A stretch of 64,000 nucleotides of DNA from positions 62,001-126,000 of the forward strand of contig CP078014.1 in the NCBI GenBank assembly GCA_020544565.1, read 5' to 3'. Position 1 is the stretch's first letter. Every line of letters begins with the position of its first letter. Under the pieces are notes generated by a model that had not been told where the DNA came from, searched no databases, and saw only the letters and a list, made by a program, of their open reading frames with translations. Below, in pieces: positions 43,916 to 52,957 of this stretch. Source of the stretch: Bradyrhizobiaceae bacterium. GTDB lineage: Bacteria; Pseudomonadota; Alphaproteobacteria; Rhizobiales; Xanthobacteraceae. The translations under genes and the position numbers were made by a program.

Positions 43916-45124
43916 TCAGCCTGCCGTGACGCGGACGGTTTCGACGACGTTGCGCATGTAGCCCGCGGGATTCCACAACGGCTCCATCGGTTGCGTCTGC
44001 CCGCCATTGTTGGTGGCGCGCACGCGCAGATCGTGCGCGCCGGCTTTGAGTCTCACCGGCAGGCTCCATTCGCGGAACGAATATTTGCCGAGATCCTTGC
44101 CGAGTTTCGCCGGCGTCCACGTCTTGCCGCCGTCGGTGGAGACGGCCACCTCCTTGATGCCCTTGCCGCCGTCGAAGGCGATGCCTTTCAGCGTCGTCCG
44201 GCCGGGTTTCAGCTTGGCTCCGTCGACGACGTTGGTGATGAACGAGCGCACCACGAAGCGGTTGATCGGAATGGTGGCTTTCGGCGCGGTGCCGGGTTCC
44301 ACGCAATGACAGTCGTTGTCGGGAATGCGATAGGCGGTCTTCATCCAGAAATTGTCGAGCACGCTGTCGAGCACGGTGATTTCGTTGAGATGCTTGACCC
44401 AGTAGGTGCCGAAATAGCCCGGCACCACCAGCCGCAGCGGAAAGCCGTTGAGCACGGGAAGGTCCTGCCCGTTCATCGCATAGGCGAGCATCACTTCGCC
44501 GTCGCGGGCGTGATCGATGTCGAGCGCCTTGGCGAAGTCCGGCGTCTTGTCGCTGACCGGGCCATCCATGCCGCTGAACATCACCTGTTTGGCCCCGCTC
44601 TGCACGCCGGCCTTGTCGAGCACCGCTTTCAGCGGCACGCCTTTCCAGCGCGCATTGCCCATGGCTCCGTTGGCGAGCTGTCCGCCGGCAACACGCGGAT
44701 TGAAGAAGCCGCGGCTGTTGCCGGAGCACTGGTTCACCGCCACGATTTCCACCGATGGCATCTTCTTGATCTCGGCGAGCGACAGGGTCAGCGGCTTGTC
44801 TACCTTGCCCTTGATCGCGAGGGTGAACTTGTCGGGATCGATGTCGAGCGGAATGTCGGCGAGATGATAGCGCACGAAGAACGCATCGTTCGGGGTGATC
44901 ACGCCTTCATTGAAAACGGAGAACGGCGTTTCGAGTTGCGGCGGTCGACTGGTCTGCCCGATCATCAGCCGCTTCTGCGGGTATTTCACCAGCGGCCGCT
45001 CGCCGTTCTCGAATGGCAGGGTGACGGTCGCCGCGAAAGCCCTGAGGGGATGCAGCGCGGCGCCCGCGATCAGGGTGCCAAACGTGGTCGCGGAATATCG
45101 AATGAGATTCCGTCTGTCGATCAT
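43916..45124 (-). CDS. sorA: sulfite:cytochrome c oxidoreductase molybdenum subunit SorA
   Basis: A molybdenum-cofactor enzyme of 402 residues that oxidises sulfite to sulfate in the periplasm. The N-terminus DRRNLIRYSATTFGTLIAGA is a Tat signal. The Mo-ligating cysteine is C133 in VNQCSGNSRGFF. Other family blocks are VVPGYFGTYWVKHLNEI, KTAYRIPDND, and the C-terminal dimer domain (IKEVAVSTDGGKTWTPAKL; FREWSLPVRLKAGAHDLRVRATNNGGQTQ). With SorB it forms the SorAB complex known from Starkeya. Start chosen at the ATG at 45124, directly before the Tat motif. Confidence 0.92.
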   Translation of the reverse strand: MIDRRNLIRYSATTFGTLIAGAALHPLRAFAATVTLPFENGERPLVKYPQKRLMIGQTSRPPQLETPFSVFNEGVITPNDAFFVRYHLADIPLDIDPDKFTLAIKGKVDKPLTLSLAEIKKMPSVEIVAVNQCSGNSRGFFNPRVAGGQLANGAMGNARWKGVPLKAVLDKAGVQSGAKQVMFSGMDGPVSDKTPDFAKALDIDHARDGEVMLAYAMNGQDLPVLNGFPLRLVVPGYFGTYWVKHLNEITVLDSVLDNFWMKTAYRIPDNDCHCVEPGTAPKATIPINRFVVRSFITNVVDGAKLKPGRTTLKGIAFDGGKGIKEVAVSTDGGKTWTPAKLGKDLGKYSFREWSLPVRLKAGAHDLRVRATNNGGQTQPMEPLWNPAGYMRNVVETVRVTAG

Positions 45125-45308
45125 GGCGTTTCTCCTCGGTTGGACGGACAGTCCAGTCTGGCGAACTTGCGTCGCCTTCATGCCGCGCCGTCGCTGTCCG
45201 GGCAGGACAGCGGCCGACGGGGCCGCTCAGAGACTCGTCAGGATAGAGAGGTAAAATGATCCTGCAAGGTGCGTGACCGAAAAAACGCCGCCGCAGGAGA
45301 CCGGCAGC

Positions 45309-46745
45309 TCAGATATCCGCCTCGCGGTCGGGCCCAACATAGGCGATACGCACCATATTGGTGGTGCCCGGCGTTCCCAGCGGGACGCCCGCCACGATGA
45401 TGACGCGCTGGCCCGCCCGGGCGAAGCCGTCGCGGAACGCGATGCTGGCGGCGCGAACGATCATGTCGTCCTGGTCATGGGCGTCCTCGGCGATGACGCA
45501 GTGCACGCCCCACACCACCGAGAGCTTGCGACCCGTCGCCACGCTCGGCGTGATGGCGACCACCGGCGGCTTGGGTCGCTCGCGCGCGACGCGCAGCGCG
45601 GTCGAGCCCGAACTGGTCCAGCAGATGATGGCGGAGAGATCGAGGGTTTCTGCGATCTGCCGCGCTGCATCGGCAATGGCGTCGCCGGCGGTCGCTTCCG
45701 GGTCCGGACGCTGGGCGGCGATCACGGTCCGGTAGGTCGGATCGCGCTCGCATTCCTCGCCGATGCGGTTCATGGTCAACACCGCCTCGACCGGGAACTT
45801 GCCCGCTGCCGATTCCGCCGACAGCATGATGGCGTCGGCGCCCTCGAACACGGCGTTGGCCACGTCGGAAACCTCGGCGCGGGTCGGGACCGGCGACTGG
45901 ATCATCGATTCCAGCATCTGGGTGGCGATCACCACCGGCTTGCCGGCCTTGCGCGCCATGCGCGTCATCTGCTTCTGCAGACCGGGAACACGCTCGGCGG
46001 GCAATTCGACGCCGAGATCGCCGCGCGCCACCATGATCGCGTCCGATGCCTCCATGATGTCAGCGAGGCGCTCGATGGCCTGCGGCTTTTCGATCTTGGA
46101 CATGATCGAGGCGCGGCCGCGCACCAGCTTCTTGGCTTCCACCACGTCGTCGGCGCGCTGCACGAACGACAGCGCGATCCAATCGATCCCCGTCTCCAGC
46201 GCCGCTTCAAGGTCGAGGCGGTCTTTCTGCGTCATCGCCGACATCGGCAGGTCGGTATCGGGAAGGCTGACGCCCTTGCGGTCCGACATGCGCCCGCCCG
46301 TCACCACCCGGAGCAGGGCATGGTCGGGCGAGGTTTCCTCGGCGATCAGCCGCAGCTTGCCGTCGTCGATCAGGAGCGCATGGCCGGGCCGCAGCGCCTT
46401 GAGGATTTCCGGATGGGGCAGGTGGACGCGGGTCTTGTCGCCGGGCGCGGGATCGGAATCGAGGGTGAACATCGCGCCGTTGCTGATTTCCACCGCGCCG
46501 TTGGCGAAGGTGCCGAGCCGCAGCTTCGGCCCCTGCAGATCGACCAGGATGCCGATCGGGCGGCCGTAGCTGCCTTCCACGTTGCGGATCGTCGCCACGA
46601 GTTCGCGCATCTTGTCGTGCGGCGTGTGGCTCATGTTGATGCGGAACAGGTCGGCGCCTGCCTCGAACAGCTTGCGGATGGTCGCACTGTCGGATGACGC
46701 GGGCCCAAGGGTCGCGAGAATTTTAATACGCCGCAAACGTCTCAT
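45309..46745 (-). CDS. pyk: pyruvate kinase
   Basis: A glycolytic enzyme of 478 residues that makes ATP and pyruvate from phosphoenolpyruvate. Key segments are KILATLGPASSDSATIRKLFEAG, FRINMSHT, DLQGPKLRLG, the active-site IMSKIEKPQAIERL, MVARGDLGVELP and AIMLSAESAAGKFPVEAV. The C-terminal allosteric domain is complete (ICWTSSGSTALRVARERP). The ATG at 46745 overlaps the stop of the upstream DUF1036 gene (ATGA). Confidence 0.96.
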   Translation of the reverse strand: MRRLRRIKILATLGPASSDSATIRKLFEAGADLFRINMSHTPHDKMRELVATIRNVEGSYGRPIGILVDLQGPKLRLGTFANGAVEISNGAMFTLDSDPAPGDKTRVHLPHPEILKALRPGHALLIDDGKLRLIAEETSPDHALLRVVTGGRMSDRKGVSLPDTDLPMSAMTQKDRLDLEAALETGIDWIALSFVQRADDVVEAKKLVRGRASIMSKIEKPQAIERLADIMEASDAIMVARGDLGVELPAERVPGLQKQMTRMARKAGKPVVIATQMLESMIQSPVPTRAEVSDVANAVFEGADAIMLSAESAAGKFPVEAVLTMNRIGEECERDPTYRTVIAAQRPDPEATAGDAIADAARQIAETLDLSAIICWTSSGSTALRVARERPKPPVVAITPSVATGRKLSVVWGVHCVIAEDAHDQDDMIVRAASIAFRDGFARAGQRVIIVAGVPLGTPGTTNMVRIAYVGPDREADI

Positions 46746-47305
46746 TTCGGATTTCCAGGAGTCGCGCCGGGAGCGGGGATCGGCCCGGGGGGCACGGCCC
46801 CCGGCGGATTCGGCATGCCGGGCAGCCCGGGCGTACGCGGCGTCTGTTCGTTGGTTTCGGTGAGCTGCACCGTCCAGGCGCGCTGCTCCCCGGTATCGAC
46901 CTCGAAATAGCCGGTGCGGTCGAAGCCGCGCGCCAGACAATCCTCGGTGCCCTTGATGGTGAATTCCTTGTCGCGCGAGCACATGAACGCCTGCCCCGAC
47001 CATTCGCCGCCGCGATCGTAATCGATGGCGTAGACGTAGTAGTAGCGTGCGACCAGCGTGCCGCGCAGCAGCGTTTCGCAGCTATGGGCGGAAACGTTCC
47101 ACCACCCTTCGGTCACCCAGCCTTCGTTGTCCTTGTAGCCGAGTGCGATGCCGACCCGGCTCGACGTGTTGTTGCACAGCCGGAAATCCGCCGCCGCCGG
47201 AGCGGTCCATGAACAGAGCGCCACCAGCGCGACCAGCCCGGTGAGGGCGGCGGTGATGGTGCGGCGGGAGAAGGCGCGGTGGCGTGTGGGCTGGCAGGCT
47301 GTCAT
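46742..47305 (-). CDS. DUF1036 family secreted protein
   Basis: A protein of 187 residues with a Sec signal peptide (TITAALTGLVALVALCSWTAPAAA). The core FRLCNNTSSRVGIALGYKDNEGWVTEGWWNVSAHSCETLL, here given as the segments FRLCNNTSSRVGIALGYKD and GWWNVSAHSCETLLRG, is the DUF1036 fold with paired cysteines. The tail is Pro/Gly rich. Function unknown. It overlaps pyk by four bases, so pyk translation is probably coupled to it, an arrangement widespread in this family. Confidence 0.88.
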   Translation of the reverse strand: MTACQPTRHRAFSRRTITAALTGLVALVALCSWTAPAAADFRLCNNTSSRVGIALGYKDNEGWVTEGWWNVSAHSCETLLRGTLVARYYYVYAIDYDRGGEWSGQAFMCSRDKEFTIKGTEDCLARGFDRTGYFEVDTGEQRAWTVQLTETNEQTPRTPGLPGMPNPPGAVPPGPIPAPGATPGNPK

Positions 47306-47490
47306 GGACTCAAAGAGCTATATCAACGATATGTCGATGGCACGTCACGGACCGGACGCAGCCGGCGAAACCGAAGCGGCCGCTTCGTCGGATCGGGTCC
47401 GGCGGCACTATAGAGGGGCTTGGTGGTTTCGCCAAACATGCTGCCACTCTCGTCTGCCGCCTGAGGAAGACCAGGCGGGACAGGTGGGTT

Positions 47491-47509
47491 TTTTCCATGA
47501 TATGGAAAA
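47491..47509. promoter_or_regulatory. palindrome between the divergent DUF1036-pyk and DUF1244 genes
   Basis: TTTTCCAT-GAT-ATGGAAAA has perfect 8-bp arms. It lies in the 270-base divergent spacer, 67 bases before the DUF1244 ATG. It may be an operator; no tail of T follows, so it is not a terminator. Confidence 0.45.
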
Positions 47510-47575
47510 TTGTGTGACGGTGCCCCATGTTGGGGTTTCGCGGCGAGGTCGTGCCGCTGCCGTAATCGCGGAAAT

Positions 47576-47881
47576 ATGACGATGGCCATGGATGACACCA
47601 CCCGGACCGAACTGGAAGCGGCCGCTTTTCGCCGCCTGATCGGGCATCTGCGCGAGCGCACCGACGTGCAGAACATCGATTTGATGAATCTCGCCGGCTT
47701 CTGCCGCAACTGCCTGTCGAACTGGCTCAAGGAGGCCGCCGACGCGCAAGGCGTGGCGCTGAGCCGGGACGAGAGCCGCGAGGCCATCTACGGCATGCCT
47801 TACGAGACCTGGAAGGCCACCTATCAGAGCGAGGCGACGCCGGACCAGATCGCGACGATGAAGAAGGTGCACAACCACTGA
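47576..47881 (+). CDS. DUF1244 family protein
   Basis: A small helical protein of 101 residues. FRRLIGHLRERTDVQNIDLMNLAGFCRNCLSNW, cited here as RRLIGHLRERTDVQNIDLMN and AGFCRNCLSNWL, and IYGMPYETWKATYQ match DUF1244, whose structures show a small helical bundle. The CRNC cysteine pair is conserved in the family and may bind a metal. Function unknown. Confidence 0.88.
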   Translation: MTMAMDDTTRTELEAAAFRRLIGHLRERTDVQNIDLMNLAGFCRNCLSNWLKEAADAQGVALSRDESREAIYGMPYETWKATYQSEATPDQIATMKKVHNH

Positions 47882-48066
47882 GCGGCCTGCCCGCCGGACC
47901 GCGAGGGGGCGTGTTCAATCATGCCCGGCGGGTTTCTTCTGTGGGTCGCTGTGGATGATCCGGAGCCTCGCCTTGACGCGGCCGGCTCTCCTCTTGAGTG
48001 TGATTCCGCAATGACGTGCCGGGCACGTCGCCCATCCGCTTCATCCGAGAGTTCAGGAGTTCCCCG

Positions 48067-48342
48067 ATGGCCACTTCGGCTGCCGTGAAAGACAACGACG
48101 ACACCGCGCACAGCTTCGCCAAGGGGCAGCTCAAGGCCATCATCGAGCGGATCGAAAAGCTCGAGGAAGAGAAGAAGGCGATCAGCGACGACATCAAGGA
48201 CGTCTATGGCGAGGCCAAGGGCAACGGCTTCGACGTCAAGGCGCTGCGCACCATCATCCGCATGCGCAAGCAGGACGCCGACGAGCGCCAGGAACAGGAG
48301 ACCATCCTGGAAACCTACATGCAGGCGCTGGGCATGCTGTAA
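48067..48342 (+). CDS. gapR: nucleoid-associated protein GapR (DUF2312)
   Basis: A protein of 91 residues. [31 protein letters not shown], given as the pieces [20 protein letters not shown] and [18 protein letters not shown], and [12 protein letters not shown] cover the whole DUF2312 fold. Caulobacter GapR is a tetrameric clamp that encircles overtwisted DNA and stimulates topoisomerases ahead of forks and RNA polymerase. It is essential or near-essential in several alphaproteobacteria. It stands alone between DUF1244 and the convergent DUF882 gene. Confidence 0.93.
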   Translation: MATSAAVKDNDDTAHSFAKGQLKAIIERIEKLEEEKKAISDDIKDVYGEAKGNGFDVKALRTIIRMRKQDADERQEQETILETYMQALGML

Positions 48343-48349
48343 GAGCATT

Positions 48350-48380
48350 CCGGTCGTCCCGGCGAACGCGGGGACGACGC
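48350..48380. repeat. partial family D repeat relic
   Basis: CGGTCGTCCCGGCGAACGCGGGGACGACG keeps the central TCGTCCC / GGGACGA pairing of family D but lacks the second arm. It lies between gapR and the convergent DUF882 gene and could act as a weak bidirectional terminator. Confidence 0.6.
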
Positions 48381-48410
48381 TGGATCGACTGATCTTTGCA
48401 GATTGACGGC

Positions 48411-49997
48411 TTACCGCAGCGACGCCGTGCGCAGGGCGAAGGTGGTGGTCGTGAGCGTCGCGATCGCCGGGCCGGTGAATTTCTCGCAGATCATGCCACT
48501 ATGCGGATCGTCGGAGAAGGTCATGGCGACCGCCCTGTCCGGCTTGACGAAGTGGACGCGCATCACCGTCATGTCCTGATCGCCGAGAACGGAGGCCGAC
48601 AGCGCGTTGCTGGCGCTCGGCGTGAGGATCATCGCCCGCATCCAGATGTCGTTGGCCTTCACGGCGGCGGTCGTGCGGACCAGGGTTGCGGTGGCGGCTT
48701 TTCCGTTGGCGGATGCCGGGCGCGAGTTGCGCGGCAGCGATGCGCTGGAGGCGACGACCTCGGCGCGGTCAAGCGGCGCGGCGGCCGGCGCATAGGCCAG
48801 CGCCTGCGACACCTTCTGCGGCAGGCTGGCAGTCGCCTGCGGATCTCCGATGGTGGCCGCGCCGCGTGCCTTGAGTGCTGCGATCTGGGCCTCGGTGGCC
48901 GGCTGTTTCGGCGCCGGCTCATTGTCCCAGAAGCCGCGGGCGTTGATGATATCCACCGGCGATTGCGGCGCGTATTCGTCGTTCGGCACCGGCCTGAGCG
49001 CGGGCTTCGGCTCGGCCCGGACGGCCGGTCTGGCCTCGGCGGAGGCGAGGCGGTAGTTCGCGGCGCTGGGGGGCTTGGCGCGCGGCAATGGCACCCGCTC
49101 CAGCACCTTTTCGGCGGCGGCGGTAACGGTGGCCGTGACAGTAGTCTTGGCATTGCCCGCGGCCGCCAGCACGGTCGGAACGATCTTGCGGCGGGCGTCG
49201 TCGTTGCCGACCTCCTCCTCGTCGTCCGCCGACTTGCGGCCGAACAGCGAGGCGAGGAATGTGCGCGACTTCGACGGTGCGGCGACGTCCTCGCCGTTGC
49301 CGCGGCGCTGGATATCGGCGAGCGCCAGCTCATAGCCCTTGAGCGGCTTGCCGTCGGAGGGGACGTGCACGGTGCGCCCGTCGGGGAAGACGCGCGCGAG
49401 CTGGTCGTGGGTCATGCGCGGCCAGTGGCGGATGCCGCCGACATCGAGATGCACGAACGGCGAGCCGGAGGTGGGGTAGAAGCCGACGCCGCCGCGCTGC
49501 AGCCGCAGGCCGGCGAAGCGGATTTGTTCGAGGGGCACGCCGGGGATGAAGAAGTCCATCGCGTGGCCCTGCATGTGCTGGCTGTGGCGGGCGACCCCCG
49601 AGGAGCGGCGGCGCAGCATGGCGTTGGTGGCGGGCGAGCGATAGGCGGAAATGATCTGGATCGGCTGCCTGCCGTCGACGTCGCGATAGACCTCCCAGAC
49701 GATATCGAACAGGCGGCGGTCCATCGTGGTCTGGTCCTGGCTGCGCCAGTCCCGCAGGAAGTAATTGAGCTTCTTCAGCCCGCCTTCGTCGTAGCGGCCG
49801 TTGCGCTTGAAGGTGACGGTGAGGTCTTCGCCGGAATGGGTGTGATGGAAGGACAGGGTGCGGGTGTCGCCGTCGGCGGTGGCGTTGTGGACCGTGCGGG
49901 CGTTGGTCACGATCAGCAGCAGGGAGGCGAGACCCACGCGCACGCTGGTGCGCGAAAGCCATTCAACTCCAGTGCTGCGTGGAAAGCCGCCCGCCAC
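48411..49997 (-). CDS. DUF882 (YcbK-like) peptidase M15-related protein with long C-terminal extension
   Basis: A protein of 528 residues. Residues 15-42 look like a signal or anchor. The DUF882 domain covers about residues 45-240: TRTLSFHHTHSGEDLTVTFK, KLNYFLRDWRSQDQ, the zinc-site region QIISAYRSPATNAMLR, SQHMQGHAMDFFIPGV, and FVHLDVGGIRHW. M15-type folds hydrolyse peptidoglycan cross-links. The remaining 280 residues are low complexity A/P/S/T-rich with a short conserved end (GMICEKFTGPAIATLTTTTF). The tail is longer than in E. coli YcbK. Likely periplasmic and involved in cell-wall remodelling together with the L,D-transpeptidase next to it. Confidence 0.85.
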   Translation of the reverse strand: MAGGFPRSTGVEWLSRTSVRVGLASLLLIVTNARTVHNATADGDTRTLSFHHTHSGEDLTVTFKRNGRYDEGGLKKLNYFLRDWRSQDQTTMDRRLFDIVWEVYRDVDGRQPIQIISAYRSPATNAMLRRRSSGVARHSQHMQGHAMDFFIPGVPLEQIRFAGLRLQRGGVGFYPTSGSPFVHLDVGGIRHWPRMTHDQLARVFPDGRTVHVPSDGKPLKGYELALADIQRRGNGEDVAAPSKSRTFLASLFGRKSADDEEEVGNDDARRKIVPTVLAAAGNAKTTVTATVTAAAEKVLERVPLPRAKPPSAANYRLASAEARPAVRAEPKPALRPVPNDEYAPQSPVDIINARGFWDNEPAPKQPATEAQIAALKARGAATIGDPQATASLPQKVSQALAYAPAAAPLDRAEVVASSASLPRNSRPASANGKAATATLVRTTAAVKANDIWMRAMILTPSASNALSASVLGDQDMTVMRVHFVKPDRAVAMTFSDDPHSGMICEKFTGPAIATLTTTTFALRTASLR

Positions 49998-50365
49998 TCA
50001 GAAATCCCGCCCGCCGTCGTTACGCCCAGAAGCTCCCCCGCAACCCCACGCAGCGGGAGAGGATGAATGCAGCCTTAAGACAGGTTGGTTAATCGAGATT
50101 TATCTTTCCCCGATTGACCTGTCGCAAGTTGCCGCGGCCGGATCGTCTGGTCACTCGTTCAGACGGTCCGGCCACCAAGCCTAAGTCCCAAGTCTGAGTC
50201 CCAAGTCTGAGTCCCGATCGAAGTCCAAAGTCGGTCGTGCCGGTCTGTCCGGATCGCGGATCCGTGAAGACGGCGTGAGACTATGCCGCGCCGACTATGG
50301 CAAAAAAGCGCCGGTAAGCCGATCCGCAGATCGTGCCGGTGCACCGGTTCCGCTGCAATGGTTAA
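49998..50365. other. gene-free spacer between the DUF882 and L,D-transpeptidase genes
   Basis: No gene is visible. The spacer holds a weak family-E-like segment (GAAGCTCCCCCGCAACCCCACG, 50029-50050 region), the DUF882 upstream region with TTAAGACAGGTTGGTTAA near 50085, and a 13-bp tandem repeat (50183-50215). A terminator for the transpeptidase gene follows. Confidence 0.55.
50183..50215. repeat. 13-bp tandem repeat
   Basis: AAGTCTGAGTCCC occurs twice (50190-50202 and 50203-50215), preceded by a truncated copy AAGTCCC at 50183-50189. Confidence 0.85.
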
Positions 50366-50397
50366 CGAAAAAAGGGCTCCGCGATGCCGCGGAGCCC
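50366..50397 (-). terminator. intrinsic terminator of the L,D-transpeptidase gene
   Basis: On the minus strand GGGCTCCGCG-GCAT-CGCGGAGCCC is followed by six T. The stem is a perfect 10 bp, 63 bases after the stop codon. Confidence 0.88.
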
Positions 50398-50459
50398 TCG
50401 AAATTGCGGAAAACCCGGAAAAATCTCCGAATTCGGGTGTTTTCAGGCCGAAATCCGGC

Positions 50460-52604
50460 TCAACGCACCACCCGGCGCTGGCCGCGGACCGCAGCGGGCG
50501 GTGGGGTCGGCGCTCCGAACAGACGCTCGAAGAAGCCGAGCCCGCTGTTGCTGGCATAGCTCTCGCCGGGGATGTTCACATTGGCCGGGCGGACATAGCT
50601 CGGCTGGGAGCGGGACACCGCGGTCTCCATGTCCTTGCCGGTGGCGCCCTTGAGCATCGGGATCATGGCGGCGTCGCGGCCGTAGATGTCCTTGCGGAAT
50701 TCCAGCTTGCCCGCATCGTCCACGAACGCCGTCTGGTAGGTGAGGTTGACCGGGATCGGCGTCGGGAAGTTGATGTTGATCTCGTTGCTGCCGTACATCG
50801 CCCTGATCTTCTCCGGCGTGTAGCGCTCGTTCGGCAGCGCGATGCCGAGCAGGTTCGCCGCATACTGATCGGGGTTCTGCACGCGCATGCAGCCATGGCT
50901 GAAGGCGCGTTCTTCCTTGGCGAACAGATGCTTGTCCGGCGTGTCGTGCTGATAGACGAGGAACTTGTTCGGGAAGTTGAAGCGGATGCGGCCAAGCGCA
51001 TTGCGCTCGCCGGGCGGCTGCGAGATGCGCACGCTGCCGTCGGGGCCGCGCGCAAGCTTGAGGCCCATGCGCTCGAGCACGGTCGGATCCTGCTCCAGCG
51101 CCGGCAGATATTCGTTGTAGATGATCGACGGCGGCACGTTCCAGGTCGGGTTGACGGTGATGAACTTCATCGTCTCCGTCAGCAGCGGCGTGGCGTGGGT
51201 TCCCGGCTTGCCGACCACGACGCGGGTGGTCCACACCGGCTTGCCGTTGTGCATCAGCTTGAGGCTGTAGTCCGGAATGTTGAGGATCACATAGGCGTCG
51301 CCCAGCGACTTGGCGCCGAGATCGCGCGGCAGCCAGCGCCAGCGCTCCATGTTGGCGCGCACGATATCGATCTGACGATCGCTCTTCGGCGCGTTGAGCG
51401 CGCGAACCGTGGCGTTGTCGAGGAGGCCCGTCGCCTTCAGCCCGCTGTGCGCCTGGAATTTGCGCACCGCGTTCGCGACCGCAGCGTCGTAACGGGTATC
51501 GGTCGGGTTTTCGGCGATGTTGAGTTTGGCGCGCAGGGCGGGGACGCGCGCGTCCTCCATCACCTGGGGATTCGGAGCCTTCTTGGTCGGCTTGACGAAT
51601 TTGAGGGTGTCGCCTTCCGCGATCCGCTTCGAGGCGTCCTCGGTCGTGCCGCGCAGTTCGGCAAGCTTGGTCCTCAGCGCCAGATAACCCTTGTGCTGCG
51701 GGTTGTAGCCTTCGAGCGCGGCGGAAGCGTCCTTGGCGGTCGAGACGTTGATGAGCACTTCCAGCGGATCGATCGGGTGTTCGGGATAGGAGATGTCGCC
51801 GCTGACGCGCGACCAGTGCATGCGGCCGCTCTGGGCGTGGCGGGCATAATCGAGCATGCTTTCGGTCAGCCGCAATTCGGCGTCCGCCTGCGCCTCGGGC
51901 GAGGAGGCCGCGGCAAGGTCCGGAACGGGATAGTCGGCGGGGTCGAGGCCGTCAGCGGCGGCGTCCTTCAGGCGCGCCATCACGCTTTTGGCGCGGGCGG
52001 TGGCGCCGGAGGCATCGCTCCACAGCGGCGCGTAGTTGCGGTCCTTGTAGAAATTCTCGACGGCGGTGCGCTCGGCCTTGCGGTCGAAATATTTTGCGCC
52101 CTTGGTGGCGATCAGGTCGCGCAGGCGGTCGGCTGCCGGCTGATCGGCAACCACGGTCGCCGGTTTTGCAGCGTCGGTTCTGGCGGTGTCGGTTTTGCTG
52201 CTGTCGGCGGCGGGTGCTGCTGCAGCAGCAGCAGGTGCGGGAGCCGTGGCAGCGGCCGGAGCCGCAGCTGGTGCGGTGGCCGTTTCAGCGGGCTGTGCGG
52301 CAGGCGCGGCCGGAGCCGCGGCTTCTTCCTTCCTGGGCGCGGGCTCGTCCTTCTTCGCCGTGACGTCGACGGCGGGCGCATCGGGAAGCTTGATGTCGGC
52401 AGCGGTGGGCGGCGGCACGTTGGCGGGTTCGGGAACCGGGACGGCGGCATCGATGGCGAGATCGGCAGGGCTTCTGGCCGGGCCGCTCTGGGCCATCGCA
52501 ACAGTGGACAGGGTCGCGGTGGACAGGAAGGTCGCCGCCACGGCCATCAGGATCCGGTCGAAACCGGCTGCGCTGTTGCGGCGGCTGTTGGAAACGTCAG
52601 GCAT
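50460..52604 (-). CDS. YcbB-type murein L,D-transpeptidase
   Basis: A 714-residue enzyme that forms 3-3 cross-links in peptidoglycan. After a signal peptide (FLSTATLSTVAMAQS) comes an Ala/Pro-rich linker of about 130 residues, a YcbB scaffold domain (YAPLWSDASGATARAKSVM; DGLDPADYPVPDL), a peptidoglycan-binding segment (VANAVRKFQAHSGLKATGLL), and the YkuD catalytic domain with the motif AFSHGCMRVQNP holding the catalytic His and Cys. The linker is longer than in E. coli. Start at 52604 directly precedes the signal. Rhizobiales rely heavily on L,D-transpeptidases for polar growth, which makes it likely to be active in growth. Confidence 0.93.
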   Translation of the reverse strand: MPDVSNSRRNSAAGFDRILMAVAATFLSTATLSTVAMAQSGPARSPADLAIDAAVPVPEPANVPPPTAADIKLPDAPAVDVTAKKDEPAPRKEEAAAPAAPAAQPAETATAPAAAPAAATAPAPAAAAAAPAADSSKTDTARTDAAKPATVVADQPAADRLRDLIATKGAKYFDRKAERTAVENFYKDRNYAPLWSDASGATARAKSVMARLKDAAADGLDPADYPVPDLAAASSPEAQADAELRLTESMLDYARHAQSGRMHWSRVSGDISYPEHPIDPLEVLINVSTAKDASAALEGYNPQHKGYLALRTKLAELRGTTEDASKRIAEGDTLKFVKPTKKAPNPQVMEDARVPALRAKLNIAENPTDTRYDAAVANAVRKFQAHSGLKATGLLDNATVRALNAPKSDRQIDIVRANMERWRWLPRDLGAKSLGDAYVILNIPDYSLKLMHNGKPVWTTRVVVGKPGTHATPLLTETMKFITVNPTWNVPPSIIYNEYLPALEQDPTVLERMGLKLARGPDGSVRISQPPGERNALGRIRFNFPNKFLVYQHDTPDKHLFAKEERAFSHGCMRVQNPDQYAANLLGIALPNERYTPEKIRAMYGSNEININFPTPIPVNLTYQTAFVDDAGKLEFRKDIYGRDAAMIPMLKGATGKDMETAVSRSQPSYVRPANVNIPGESYASNSGLGFFERLFGAPTPPPAAVRGQRRVVR

Positions 52605-52628
52605 TCTCGCACCCCAATTCTCGCACCC
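52603..52628. repeat. 12-13 bp tandem duplication overlapping the L,D-transpeptidase start
   Basis: ATTCTCGCACCCC at 52603-52615 is repeated as ATTCTCGCACCC at 52617-52628. The first copy includes part of the start codon, so the duplication could have changed the ribosome-binding region. Confidence 0.75.
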
Positions 52629-52957
52629 GTGTCGGGTGAAACGGTCCCGGACCAGGCAGTTCGTGATGGCGTCCGTCAGAACCGGATGCAGAAAGATCGG
52701 CCTGATCAGACTCTGGTCACGCAATTCCGCACAACCGGAAATGCGGCGAAAAAATACACGCACCAGCCTGATGCGGCCAGTCGCCGGCGGATCAACTCAA
52801 AGTCATCTCACAGGAAATGATGGCAAATTTACCCCCCTTGCAACGACTTGCGCGCATTGCCGCGTGCTTTTCCCAAGGTCTGTCACCACGTCGCAACGGT
52901 TCGATCCGGACCGCGATTGCCCCCAGGATTATTCCGGAGACTGAATCGATTCGTTGC
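52629..52957. other. upstream region of the L,D-transpeptidase gene
   Basis: No gene is seen. The part next to the sigma-54 regulator's stop codon is comparatively AT-rich (AAATGATGGCAAATTTACC). The promoter of the transpeptidase gene is probably here; no operator is evident. Confidence 0.5.

Noticed and set aside
48396..50066. 556-codon plus-strand frame opposite the DUF882 gene
   Set aside because: The DUF882 domain on the minus strand is convincing; the opposite translation is V/A/R/G filler.
50283..52820. 845-codon plus-strand frame opposite the L,D-transpeptidase gene
   Set aside because: The minus strand encodes a complete YcbB-type enzyme with the SHGC motif; the opposite frame is compositional.
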